A stretch of 64,000 bases of DNA from Plectosphaerella cucumerina (lineage: Eukaryota; Ascomycota; Sordariomycetes; Glomerellales; Plectosphaerellaceae): assembly GCA_020746995.1 (NCBI GenBank), contig JAGPXD010000007.1:1488001-1552000 (forward strand), given 5' to 3'. The notes under the pieces are model-generated. The model worked only from the letters and a program-made list of their open reading frames with translations, made no database searches and was not told where the DNA came from. The first letter of the stretch is position 1. The number at the start of each line of letters is the position of its first letter. Shown piece by piece: positions 1 through 9,098 of this stretch. The position numbers and the translations under genes were made by a program.

Positions 1-281
1 CTGAGTCAACCGACACGGCTGCTGCTGCCTTTGAGGCCCGCGTCGAGCATGTCGTTGGACGACTGGCGGCTTCGGGTGGTCAGAGTATGGCACTCGGCAA
101 GTGGGCGTACTGGACGCAGATGGGGATCAGAGGCGATGGCGACAGGGGCCGTGGCGGCGATGGCTATGAGGATGCTGCTGAATGGGCGGGGAGGGTCATG
201 GCCGTGCATGCTCGATGTGAGGATGCGAAGGCAGGCATGGCGGCGTTCTTGGAGAAGAAGAAGCCGGAGTGGAACACTTGA
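1..281 (+). CDS. enoyl-CoA hydratase/isomerase family protein, C-terminal fragment
   Basis: This is the 3' end of a gene that begins left of the window. Frame 3 is open from the first base to a TGA at 279-281. The last roughly 90 residues read like the C-terminal helices of the crotonase superfamily: an A-L-G-K-W-A-Y-W segment, then a stretch around E-D-A-A-E-W-A, then the typical ending E-D-A-K-A-G-M-A-A-F-L-E-K-K-K-P-E-W, in which the trimerisation helix leads into the 'F-x-E-K-R-x-P-x-W' tail. Family members hydrate or isomerise acyl-CoA in mitochondria or peroxisomes. The catalytic core lies outside the window, so substrate and compartment cannot be judged. It converges on the gene ending at 466. 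Confidence 0.7.
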   Translation, partial: ESTDTAAAAFEARVEHVVGRLAASGGQSMALGKWAYWTQMGIRGDGDRGRGGDGYEDAAEWAGRVMAVHARCEDAKAGMAAFLEKKKPEWNT

Positions 282-465
282 GTGAGAGGTCCAGAAGATG
301 GGATTCGCCAGGCAACAAGCATGTACGATAGGTATGGTGATGGCTGGGTCAATCTTGGGGCGCATCGGATACTTCATGAACACAAATCGAGAGAAGGCTT
401 CTCGTCTGACAACACGAAGGGTATTAGGATTACGGTCTGTCTCCCGGCGTACTTCGATAGGCTGC

Positions 466-1398
466 CTAAACCAAGGTCACATCTCCGACCACGGCCCTGT
501 GGTCACTGAAGAACATGCCGCTCGCCTCGTTGCTCCTGATCTCATACTGCTGCACCGACCACCTCTTATCGGCCGTCGGTCCCAGCCACACGTAGTCGAT
601 CCTGCTGGTGGGCAGACCAGCAGTGAACCCAGTGTAAGTGTTGCCGTAGGGCCCGATGCGCTGGGCCGGGGTAGCGAGGTTGTACAGGTCCTGGGCGTAT
701 CCCGAGTTCACGAGAGCCTGGTACGCATCGCCGCCGGGCTGCGAGTTGAAGTCACCGGTGATGACGACCCCCAGAGGACCCCAAGCCAGCTGAGCATTGC
801 GGATGCGCGCAAGGACGACAGCAATACCCTCGGTGCGGGCCTGGGACGTGACGTGGTCGAGATGGGTGTTGGCGTGGATGAACCGACGGCCGGTAGAGAC
901 GGACTCGAAAACAGCAAGCGTGACGATGCGACGGGTAGCGGCGCCCCAGCCGAACGAGGGCACGTCAGGCGTAGTCGAGAGCCACTTCGTCTCGGAGAAG
1001 AGGACGCGCAAGGCGGATGTCCGGTACAGGATGGGAGCATACTCGCCGGCAGAGCGGCCGTCGTCACGACCGACGCCGACGTGGGCCCAGCCGGAGCCGA
1101 GGCCGCTCTTGACGTCGCTGAGCTGGTTGTCGAGAACCTCCTGGAGGCCGAGGACGGTGACGGCGCCCGCGGGCTGAGAGGACGCGATCTGGGAGAGGTG
1201 CGCCGAGACGTGAGGGTGGCGGCAGCGGGAGGAGGTGATGAAGCAGAGAATATCCCACCAGGGCTTCTCGCCGGACTCGCGGGAGCCGGCGTCGTAGCGG
1301 ATGTTGAAGGAGACGGCGCGGACGGGCTGGGGAGCCTGGGCTGCGGCGAGGGAGGAGAGCAGCAGGGTGCCGAGGAGGGCGGGCCAGGAGGACTTCAT
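466..1398 (-). CDS. secreted endonuclease/exonuclease/phosphatase (EEP) family protein
   Basis: A 310-residue single-exon protein. The start is the ATG at 1396-1398, chosen because it opens a clear signal peptide (charged M-K-S, hydrophobic core, A-A-A-Q-A cleavage region). The frame continues upstream to 1704, but that extension is low-complexity and would bury the signal. EEP fold motifs appear in order: S-F-N-I-R-Y-D near residue 30, L-Q-E-V with the metal-binding Glu near 90, H-T-H-like N-T-H-L-D-H, G-D-F-N-S with catalytic Asp/Asn near 220, and the C-terminal S-D-H-R-A-V. Fungal relatives are secreted hydrolases of unsettled substrate (phosphodiester or sugar phosphate). Residues 45-70 (D-I-L-C-F-I-T-S-S region) look like an insert, but no in-frame GT-AG intron removes them. 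Confidence 0.8.
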   Translation of the reverse strand: MKSSWPALLGTLLLSSLAAAQAPQPVRAVSFNIRYDAGSRESGEKPWWDILCFITSSRCRHPHVSAHLSQIASSQPAGAVTVLGLQEVLDNQLSDVKSGLGSGWAHVGVGRDDGRSAGEYAPILYRTSALRVLFSETKWLSTTPDVPSFGWGAATRRIVTLAVFESVSTGRRFIHANTHLDHVTSQARTEGIAVVLARIRNAQLAWGPLGVVITGDFNSQPGGDAYQALVNSGYAQDLYNLATPAQRIGPYGNTYTGFTAGLPTSRIDYVWLGPTADKRWSVQQYEIRSNEASGMFFSDHRAVVGDVTLV

Positions 1399-2116
1399 CT
1401 TGGAGGAAGGTAGGATAGAAGGAGCGAGGGAGGGTAGGAGGAGAGGTGAGGAGGAAAGAGGTAAAGAGGAGGAGGAGGAGGAGGGGTGAAGGAGGAGGGT
1501 GAAGAAATGGTGGTCTTCAGGGTAGCAAGCCGCCGGTACTTGAAGTCTGCCACCGTTGAGGCGTACCGGGGGCGCCCCTGATGCATCATGCGTCGCTGGA
1601 TCTTTTAGGAAGGGGTCGACGGGGTCCAGTGGGAGGGTGCACGGCGACAGGGTCCAATGCGGCAATGCAGACCGGGGCACATGCCTGGTCGAGCCATCAC
1701 ACACCAGTCATGAAGAGGGGGGTTGCAGTTCATCTGGAAAGGAGGGGCGGTTCGTTCATCTTGTCAAGAGGTCGCTCCGAGGCACGTGGTTCCTGGAGAG
1801 GAGGAGAATATCTGCGCTCAATGCGTTCGTATTTGTTTATGGGTGATTGCTGTGCTATCAGAACTGACTCGAGTGCCGGCACTGCTTCATCATGCACTGC
1901 AAACCGTGTGCAGGTCAGGGTGCTGCTGCCTACTAGGCAAGATGAACAGCCACTATCCAGCTATGAAGCCACCATAAGAGCCGCGAGACAAGATGTCTTG
2001 AGATGGCGCAGTATGCCTGGAGGTACGCCTGCGAAATGTATGATCGGGAAACCCACAAAGTGATTAAATTTCGCTGGAAATAAACTGCTGACTCGAGTGC
2101 CGTACCAGGGCATCCC
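1399..2116. other. intergenic, with CT-rich leader and a partial repeat
   Basis: On the minus strand the 100 bases just upstream of the EEP start (about 1400-1500) are a CT-rich tract, as is common before highly transcribed fungal genes. Bases 1865-1917 share three blocks with the 3' end of the next gene (2089-2156); see findings. The short open frames here show no recognisable protein. Confidence 0.6.
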
Positions 2117-4009
2117 TCACTGCTTCATCACCCTACTGCAGGCCATATGCAGGTCATACAGCCCGTTCCCGACATACTCATGCCGATATATCCACAGCTC
2201 CTTCTGCTCTGCCCCTTCCGGTCTTGCGACCGCCAGCCCCAGGTCGCCAGCGACGTCGGACCTTGCCTGGTGCGCCTCACACATTTCGCGCAGCACCGCG
2301 GCCTCAGACACGACGCCCTCGCTCGGCACGGGCACCTTGTTGGCAAACCAGGCGCCAGCGATGCCCAGGACTAGCAGGCCGCCGCAGGTGGCGATGAGGA
2401 TCAGGTGGATGATGCCGGCGTGCTCCATGTTGAGACGCACTGCTAGCACGGGGGCAGGGCCGTCGACTGAGGCGTCGCTTGAGAGGGTTGTGGCCGCGAC
2501 GCCGACGACGCCGATGGCGAAGCGAGACATGAGGTATTGCATGTCGCTTAGGGAGCCGTTCATGGAGGCGCCGAAGACGGACTCGGCGGGGTAGACCATG
2601 TACTGCGAGGTGAGGTCGACGACGCCAGCCTGGCCCGGAGCAGGGGATGAGTCGCCGGCTGAGGCAGCGGCGTAGCCTTGCAGGGCGATAGCCGATGAGG
2701 CGAGGCGACGCAGGTCGGCACCGAGCTCGTGGGCCGGGATGGTTGCGTTGGCGACGGTGCCGACTGTGGTGTTGCAAGAGTAGTAGTAGGCGTGGTCGGC
2801 GTCGGCCTCAAAGGCCTCGATGACACTGCACCCGTCGCCGCAGGAGATGGTCGTGTTGGTGAAGAAAGTAGTCTGGTTTAGGCCTCCGCGGGCCGGGAGG
2901 AGGACCTTGCCGATCTGCTTGTCCGGCATCTCGATGGTGATGTTGCGCTCGGATCCGTCGCCGCCAAATACAACGGGGAAGGCCTGGCAGGTGGTCGACG
3001 CAGCTGCGACGCGGCTGGTATGGGCAGCGACGAAGATGCGCTCCCTCGTGGCCTGGGTCTCCTCGTTCACATCGCGGAATACGTAGCGGCAGGAGTCGTC
3101 ATCGCAGAAGAACATGGGGTCGTCGGAGTACCAGAGCATCCCTGGGGCGGGCATGTCGGCGGGAGAGCCGGTCTCGTACGCCCAGGAGACGGTGCCGAAC
3201 CTGTTGGCGGTATACTGACGGGCGCCGATGGAGGAGGATGAGGAAGAGGTGGCGACGGACGAAGTAATTATGGTTGAAAGCTCTGGCAGGGCGACGCGGC
3301 CAGGGACGAGGCGGGCATACTTCTCTGCGTTCTCGACCGAGTAGCAGAGACCGATGGAGGCCAGGGCAACCTGAACGCCCATGGCGAGGAGAACCCATCC
3401 CAAGGCAGCGGCGTGGAGCGATGCGCGCTTGGAGCGGAACGTCATGACGATGACGGACCAGAGGCTGCGGGCCTGGAGGATAGCCTCGACCTTGGCGAGG
3501 GACCTATGTCGGCGGGCAAGGATCCACCACCGCAAGTCACCCACGACGCTGTTCATGAGGCTGACGACGACGAGGGCTTGGGCGATGAGGAAGCCGGTGA
3601 TCAAGGCATTGAACACACGTTTTTCCGTTTTGGAGAGGACCGTCTTGGCCGAGTAGATGTAGAAAACGGCGTAGACGCAGGCGGTCAAAACAGCAGAGAG
3701 GAGCCATTTGCTAAGCACCTTGAGAAGGAGCTTGCGGAAGGACTGGCGGCGGGCGGGGAGGCCCCGGAAGATGTGGCCGTGGGGGGATGGTGGTGATGGC
3801 GAAACATCGTGCATAGAGAAGTCGGACGAAGCTCCGCGGAAGGGTGGTGGAGGGTGCATCTTTAGTGACGTTTCGTTGTCGTCGTCGGCATCTCGTTGAG
3901 GTGATGTCTGGGCCTCAGTCTGGCTGATGAGCGGGAGCTCGTGGTCGGCGTCCGGGTTGTGGTGGTCGGACAGGTCAACGTCAACGAGAGAAGGGCGCTT
4001 CTGGCCCAT
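2117..4009 (-). CDS. large fungal multi-pass membrane protein of unknown function
   Basis: One exon, 630 residues from the ATG at 4007-4009 (M-G-Q-K); an in-frame ATG at 4097-4099 would add 30 residues. The first 100 residues are polar and proline-rich, hence probably cytosolic. They are followed by three hydrophobic segments (about residues 103-120, 133-157 and 200-222), a loop of more than 300 residues with several N-x-S/T sites and paired cysteines that looks extracytoplasmic, and a last segment near 545-570 before a charged tail of about 60 residues. I recognise the type from filamentous fungi (no informative name) but not a function. The stop codon lies inside a motif repeated about 220 bp downstream. 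No introns are needed. Confidence 0.75.
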   Translation of the reverse strand: MGQKRPSLVDVDLSDHHNPDADHELPLISQTEAQTSPQRDADDDNETSLKMHPPPPFRGASSDFSMHDVSPSPPSPHGHIFRGLPARRQSFRKLLLKVLSKWLLSAVLTACVYAVFYIYSAKTVLSKTEKRVFNALITGFLIAQALVVVSLMNSVVGDLRWWILARRHRSLAKVEAILQARSLWSVIVMTFRSKRASLHAAALGWVLLAMGVQVALASIGLCYSVENAEKYARLVPGRVALPELSTIITSSVATSSSSSSIGARQYTANRFGTVSWAYETGSPADMPAPGMLWYSDDPMFFCDDDSCRYVFRDVNEETQATRERIFVAAHTSRVAAASTTCQAFPVVFGGDGSERNITIEMPDKQIGKVLLPARGGLNQTTFFTNTTISCGDGCSVIEAFEADADHAYYYSCNTTVGTVANATIPAHELGADLRRLASSAIALQGYAAASAGDSSPAPGQAGVVDLTSQYMVYPAESVFGASMNGSLSDMQYLMSRFAIGVVGVAATTLSSDASVDGPAPVLAVRLNMEHAGIIHLILIATCGGLLVLGIAGAWFANKVPVPSEGVVSEAAVLREMCEAHQARSDVAGDLGLAVARPEGAEQKELWIYRHEYVGNGLYDLHMACSRVMKQ

Positions 4010-4963
4010 GGCTGGCGCGATGAAAAGGGGCACAGCCTCCTCATGTGCCAGATGAATGTGCCAGGTGAAGAAAATGTAGTGAAATCGACCGTCTTGCATT
4101 CCCAGGCACCAGAGCCGATGGATGGGTCTTAAGAGAGTATGAGACCTGTCTCGTCACGCATTCCTCAAAGGCCAAGTCGATGTGCGTAATCGCCGACGCA
4201 CAGGCGTTGCGGGCCCCTTCTCCAGCTGTGGTCCGTCCCCCTTTATTGGCTTTTTCAGGGCGAAGCCAGGGGGTAAGATGCCCTGCGGCTCGCCCTCGCC
4301 GTCACCCTGACATCCCGGGCTGAAGAGGTCCAGACCAGAGACATGCAGCGTCTCCTACCCCTCGGCTCCTCATCGGCTTCCCTGCTCTTGGAAATGCCAG
4401 CGCGGGAATGGCTTCTCGCGCCCCGGGCATTGCGGGCAGCGAAAAATAAGGCAGCCTGGACATGACTCGGCGGGACCCAGCAGCCGCCCTCGGCCCGCTG
4501 GGAGGATACGAAGCTGCCCGAAGAAGGTTAGGACGGGGATGGGGACCTGTGCACTGCCCGGATGCTGCCGGCGACGCCGTGTGAGTGGCGCGAGGGTTGC
4601 CCGGTAGGGCTGGCGTCTTCAAGTCTTCAGGGGCCTTGCCGCGGTGCCTGTGCCTGTGCCTGAGCTGAGGCGGAGCCTGGAGGCCTGCGGTGTCAGTGTC
4701 CACGACCACGATCGCCATCATCATCGGACATGTCTCAGACGGGGTTTCCCGCGCTGGTCTCGTGACATCAGTTGAGGAATGCGTCTAATCTACGCTTATT
4801 TGCCAATCTACTTTTTCATCCTCTTCTGCTGGTTCTCATACTCCTCCTCGATCTCCCTCGCCGACCAGTACCTACTCTGGAGCTCCCACACGATCCACCA
4901 CTGAATCAAACACAACAGCCTGCATCGTCAGCTTCACTCGAGTTCACCTCGGAACGGAAACAC
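4010..4963. other. intergenic region
   Basis: About 950 bases between two genes on the minus strand, presumably the promoter and leader of the 2117-4009 gene plus the trailer of the next. A frame at 4772-5017 (+) begins with a hydrophobic stretch but overlaps the 3' end of the minus-strand gene, so it is not called. I see no RNA gene or repeat. Confidence 0.5.
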
Positions 4964-5643
4964 TCACAGGGCTACAATTGCGAACCCCGCCGCGGTTGCA
5001 ACCAGCACCCGTGGTAGTCCGCCCTGCTGCCGGCTTGAACCCCTGGATATTCCCCCTCTGCGCTTCTGCACCCGCGACGCGGTCACTACCGCCTTGATGG
5101 TCCCATCCTTGATGAGCCAGTGGAGCTTGAGCATCCCGCCGGTCACCGCTCCCCATCCAAGCGTGTACACCGTCAGTCGGGCGAGGAACCAGCGCGTCGG
5201 CGTCTGAACCGTCGCGGACCGCATCTTGGGGTGGTAGAGGTGAAGGTGTAGCGCCGACTACATCGCAGCCGTCAGAGGGATGTTTGTGAGTAGTAGGCAG
5301 GAGATGCACCCACGTGGATAATGCCGTATATGGACATTGCCATCAAAACTGGCGTCGGGCCCTTGGACAGAATGCCCCCGCACAAGCCCAAGACGACAAG
5401 TGCCATAATGAGCCGGGCGCAGCTGAACATCAGGAGCTCAAAGTACAAGGTTCCCAGCGTCGTTGTCGAATACTTCTTTCTTGTGTTTGGGTTAGGCTCC
5501 TGAGGCCTGCCGGCGTCTCTCGGAGTGGGAGTGGGCGTGGGAGCGGCCTCGGCCATCGGCTGTGTCGAAGGATGATGCATGGGTGGTGGAAGTGGGAGGT
5601 TGTGGTTGGATTGACCGCCATCGACAGCGACAGGAGGCTGCAT
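4964..5643 (-). CDS. small four-TM membrane protein, unknown function
   Basis: Two exons, 5314-5643 and 4964-5257, joined across a 56-nt intron (5258-5313: donor GTGGGT, branch CTGAC, acceptor TAG) give a 207-residue protein. Splicing turns the end of exon 1 (S-I-Y-G-I-I-H) smoothly into S-A-L-H-L-H-L-Y-H-P-K. The first 55 residues are Pro/Thr-rich and hydrophilic. Hydrophobic stretches follow at about 67-90, 95-112, 135-155 and at the extreme C-terminus (about 190-207), separated by a basic loop (Q-K-R-R-G-G). No family name is recognised. The donor GTGGGT is weaker than consensus; the in-frame join and the membrane pattern on both sides are the main support. Confidence 0.65.
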
Positions 5644-6099
5644 TTAAACACAAGCGCATCTTGGATTGCCAGGGCGAAATGAGCGACTCAAGGCAGAGTC
5701 GGGCGTCGTGATGTTGGTTCATAGCTGCTGCAGGGTATACGAGTTCCCGGTCCAGGACTGAGAGAACCGGGGTGCACCGTGGTTTTTCGACTTTCGGCCG
5801 AGACCCCCTGGATGCTCACAGCCTCAATTTCAGGAACCAACTGCACATGCCCGCTATCAACGGCGGCTGAGGATCCGAGAGCATGCAGGCTTTGTTCCTC
5901 TTGGGCACGGTAAGGCTTATTCACAGCCTTATCATTTAAGAATAGTTGTAAGTGGCTTTACTTGAAAGGAGCCATGCATCGATATTTCCCATGTCGCGAG
6001 TATGGCTGTGTATTGAAAGAGGGAAGTAATTGTTGCTGAGGGGCCCCTTTGCGTTTTGATGACATAGGATTTGGTTGTGGAGGGACTATCATCCATCAA
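5644..6099. other. intergenic region
   Basis: 456 bases upstream of the small membrane protein and upstream of the tRNA. No gene or repeat recognised. Confidence 0.5.
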
Positions 6100-6171
6100 A
6101 GCAAGATGGCGCAGCGGAAGCGCGCCGGGCTCATAACCCGGAGGACGGCGGATCGAAACCGCCTCTTGCTA
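6100..6171 (+). tRNA. initiator tRNA-Met (CAT)
   Basis: A complete 72-nt cloverleaf without intron. Acceptor 6100-6106 pairs with 6164-6170, D-stem GCGC/GCGC lies at 6109-6123, anticodon stem CCGGG/CCCGG at 6125-6141 with CAT at 6132-6134, and T-stem GGCGG/CCGCC at 6147-6163; the discriminator is A. It is the initiator rather than elongator type: the first pair is A1-T72, the anticodon stem carries three consecutive G-C pairs next to the loop, and the T-loop is ATCGAAA instead of TTCRANN, all hallmarks of eukaryotic initiators. A T-run (TTTTCTTTT) about 8 bases downstream fits Pol III termination. It sits 168 bp from the 3' end of the convergent GPCR gene. Confidence 0.95.
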
Positions 6172-6339
6172 AGGATTCTTTTCTTTTGCCAATCTCACCC
6201 AACTTTTTGTCCGTCAACTTCCATCTCCCACCAACAACCACAATCACCTGCGATCCTCAATCGGAGTAATCTCCTGTCGTGGATAGATTATCATCATCAT
6301 TATTCTACTCAAAATCAATGCTTGCTTCTTCCCCTCCAA

Positions 6340-7724
6340 TTATCGCCGCCTTCTCCTCCTCAATCCACCTCTCATCTTCGTCACATAAATATCCTTCAAT
6401 CGATCCCTCAAATGATGATTGAACCCATACGTCAGCGCGTTTGCGAACCCGATAAACTGCGTCGACACCTGCAGCGACGCCGCCAGCCGCGCCGAAGCTG
6501 GATGCCCCGTCGCCTCGAGCAGACGGTTGATCAGCCCTGGGATCCAGAGGATGATGTACGCGATTGGGTACGCGTTCAACAGCATCATGCGCTTGATCTC
6601 TCGCTCCGCCTGGTGCGACTCCCGGCGGATAGGGAACTCGCTGCATGACGTGCGGTTTGTCGCCGTCACGTCCTGCCGCGAGCGCACTGGTGCGGCCAGG
6701 TGCGCTTGGTACGGTGTCGCGGGGGTGATGCGCTCGATGTCTTCGGCGAGAGACTTCTTGTGCTTCAGCGACCGGGCGGGTCGATCGTGGATCATCTCGT
6801 CTAGAGTCGCATCATCGTCGGCGTCTTTGGCGTCCAGCAGGCCGTCTTTGAAGTATTCATCGCTCATCGGTGATGGCTGGCCCATGACCGTCTGGCTCTG
6901 CGAGGACAGAGACTGCGAGCCAAAGGACCTGCCGCCTGGCTTTGGGGAGATTTCGAGCTCGATTCCGGTGTTGGGCCGTTGCTGGTAGGTGTCTCCCTTG
7001 GACAATCCGTCTCCGAAGTTGCTGTTGCTGACCGAGGACTCGGTCGAGTGGTACGTCCACCGTTGCGAACCCTGAACCGACTTGAAATGATTCCGGAGAT
7101 GCGCCCAGATGTAGAGGTAGATCGCCACCGTCAAGAAGATCACCAGGAATCGCCATCCGTGGGTTAGGCCGTATCGCAGGTCGTTCCTCGCCCCTGATAT
7201 CCAGCACCAATTACCCCCGACCACCGTCATCTCGCCCAACGCCGTGGCCGTGATGCTCGTCGCCAGCGGGATGACCCAGACGGCGAGACAGATAGCCACC
7301 TTTTTCGCGATCGAGGCGTCAGGCATGTACACGGTCCGCTTGACCGTCAATAACGTCACCACCGCGATGGCGAGGATCGAAAAGTCGCCCGCCTGTACCG
7401 AGAGTTGACCGATCATTCCATTAGTCGCACACGCAGCGCCGGGCTGCAGCGGGCCGCCGCGGACGTAGATGACGCCAGAGACGGAGTTATTGAGCGAGTT
7501 GACGAATTCTATCAAAGCCCAGGTCAACAAAAATGCCAGCACAGCCATCGGGGGGGTCAAGACATACCAGCCAACGAGAGGTTCAGAACAAGAGCATGGC
7601 GGAAGCTGTTCATCTGGCGCCGGTAGATGGCAAACGAGAGCAGCACGCAGCTCGTGGCAACGCACGACAGCAGACTGCCCGTCAGCGTCGCCGCCGCGAT
7701 CGCGGGAAACTCAGGCCCGGCCAT
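6340..7724 (-). CDS. cAMP-receptor-like / Git3-type G-protein-coupled receptor
   Basis: Two exons, 7568-7724 and 6340-7508, with a 59-nt intron (donor GTATGT, acceptor ATAG) give 441 residues. The splice restores TM2, N-L-S-L-A-E-F-V-N-S-L-N-N-S, typical of this receptor group. Seven hydrophobic segments are visible: TM1 near residues 8-30, TM2 45-65, TM3 and TM4 about 85-145, a W-C-W-I motif in the second outer loop, TM5 (H-G-W-R-F-L-V-I-F) near 180-200, then a third inner loop of about 150 residues rich in Ser/Asp, and TM6-TM7 near 355-415 (L-W-I-P-G-L-I-N-R). A basic C-terminus ends in a run of Arg. Fungal members signal to cAMP or other G-protein pathways in nutrient or developmental sensing. 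The ligand is unknown. Confidence 0.85.
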
Positions 7725-9098
7725 GGGAAGGGATGCGATGCACCGTTGGGATGCCCGGCGTCCGCAGATGCAGTGCAGAGGGGGATTTCGTGGTTGATCG
7801 CTTCACGGGGGGGAGATCAGGAACCGCCAGATCTCTGGGCGCAAGCCGGATCACCGTTCCCCCTTTGTAGGGCTATGCGAACTGCCGGCGACCCCGGCCC
7901 CGGGGGCTTAGGGTGCACCGGCGAAGGGGAGGCCCTGGGGATCCAGTCCCCTATAATACCCAGAGCCCCTGATGGGCGGTTTCACGTTGTCACGGGGTCC
8001 CTGGGATTTCCTGCTGGAAGCCTGGAAGCGCGCTGTCGCCGGTGCGCTGCGCCAGGGGGCATGACTCGGTCGGCCGCCCCGAGTCCCGGAGAGGGACTCT
8101 GCTCCGCGAGGACAGGAGTGAATTATCGCCGTGCCAAGACGTCGGCGCCCTGGCATTCTGCTGCTCGACCGGGGTCGGCGCCGTATTCGACCGCTCGGAC
8201 GTGTCGGCGGGCGAAACGGGAGGCACAAAGACAAGGTGATGCTGCATAGTCGGCGTATCAATGTCCCGATCGAATGCCTGGTGTTGCAGAGGGTATCGTC
8301 GGTTTGAAAGTTCCATGGCAACCCATGCAAGGCGCAGTTGTTCTGGCTCAAACGTCTGATATCAGGGCAATGACCGTTGAAGAACTGGCATCCTTCCATC
8401 GGCTTTAGGGCCGCCGGCAGTCGCCCCTCGCCGGCAACCTTCAGATGACAGCACTAGCTGCATGCTCTAGGCCTCCTCCTCGGACCTTGCGCCGGTCTGT
8501 TCCCCGCGGGGCCGTCCGAGATTGCAGATGACACAGAATGACCACTGTACGACCGATCCGAAGCACCGACGCAGCGGGTCTGTCGCACAACACACAGGCC
8601 CCTTGGCGGCGAGTCAGTTCAAAGTGACCCTTTGCTGCGGAACAGGACGACTCCGAGGAGCAGCATTGCGGGGACGAGTCGTCTCTGTTCACGTGGATGG
8701 GAGGAGGGTAGGGATCCGGTGGTGGTCAATGCCGCTTTCAAGCTTTTCGAGGACGTCTGCTATCTTTGGCTCTCTTATCGACATGGACTCGATATTAAGA
8801 CGTTGGGCGAAGCGACCCCGCCAGAACCTGGGTCTCGGGTTGATCGTCAGGATTACCAGTGGACAACTCTGGCTGGGTCCACTGACTTTCCCAACAGCCA
8901 AGACTGCTGGCTATCAGGGGCACAATTTGATCACGCGTGTGAGCAAAGAGTAAGGGGTGGAACGGCATCCACAAACGAACGATACTTGTACTGAACAACA
9001 CTGCTTCTGGGATTACGATAGAGTGGCGCGCCAACACTCTCCACCTCCTCTCAAACCATGAATCACTCGGGTTAGCTTCATCCATGCTCCTTGTCTCC
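7725..9098. other. long intergenic region upstream of the GPCR
   Basis: About 1.37 kb. Several short frames exist on both strands but none has a domain, signal or splice structure I can defend. It probably holds the GPCR promoter and leader, and the trailer of the F-box gene. Confidence 0.5.

Noticed and set aside
1181..1250. Possible intron within the EEP gene (GTGGGA...CCCAG, 70 nt)
   Set aside because: Removal breaks the reading frame, while the unspliced frame is open and leads to all catalytic motifs.
4772..5017. 81-codon plus-strand frame with a hydrophobic N-terminus
   Set aside because: It overlaps the 3' end of a better supported spliced gene on the other strand, and the rest of the product is low-complexity.
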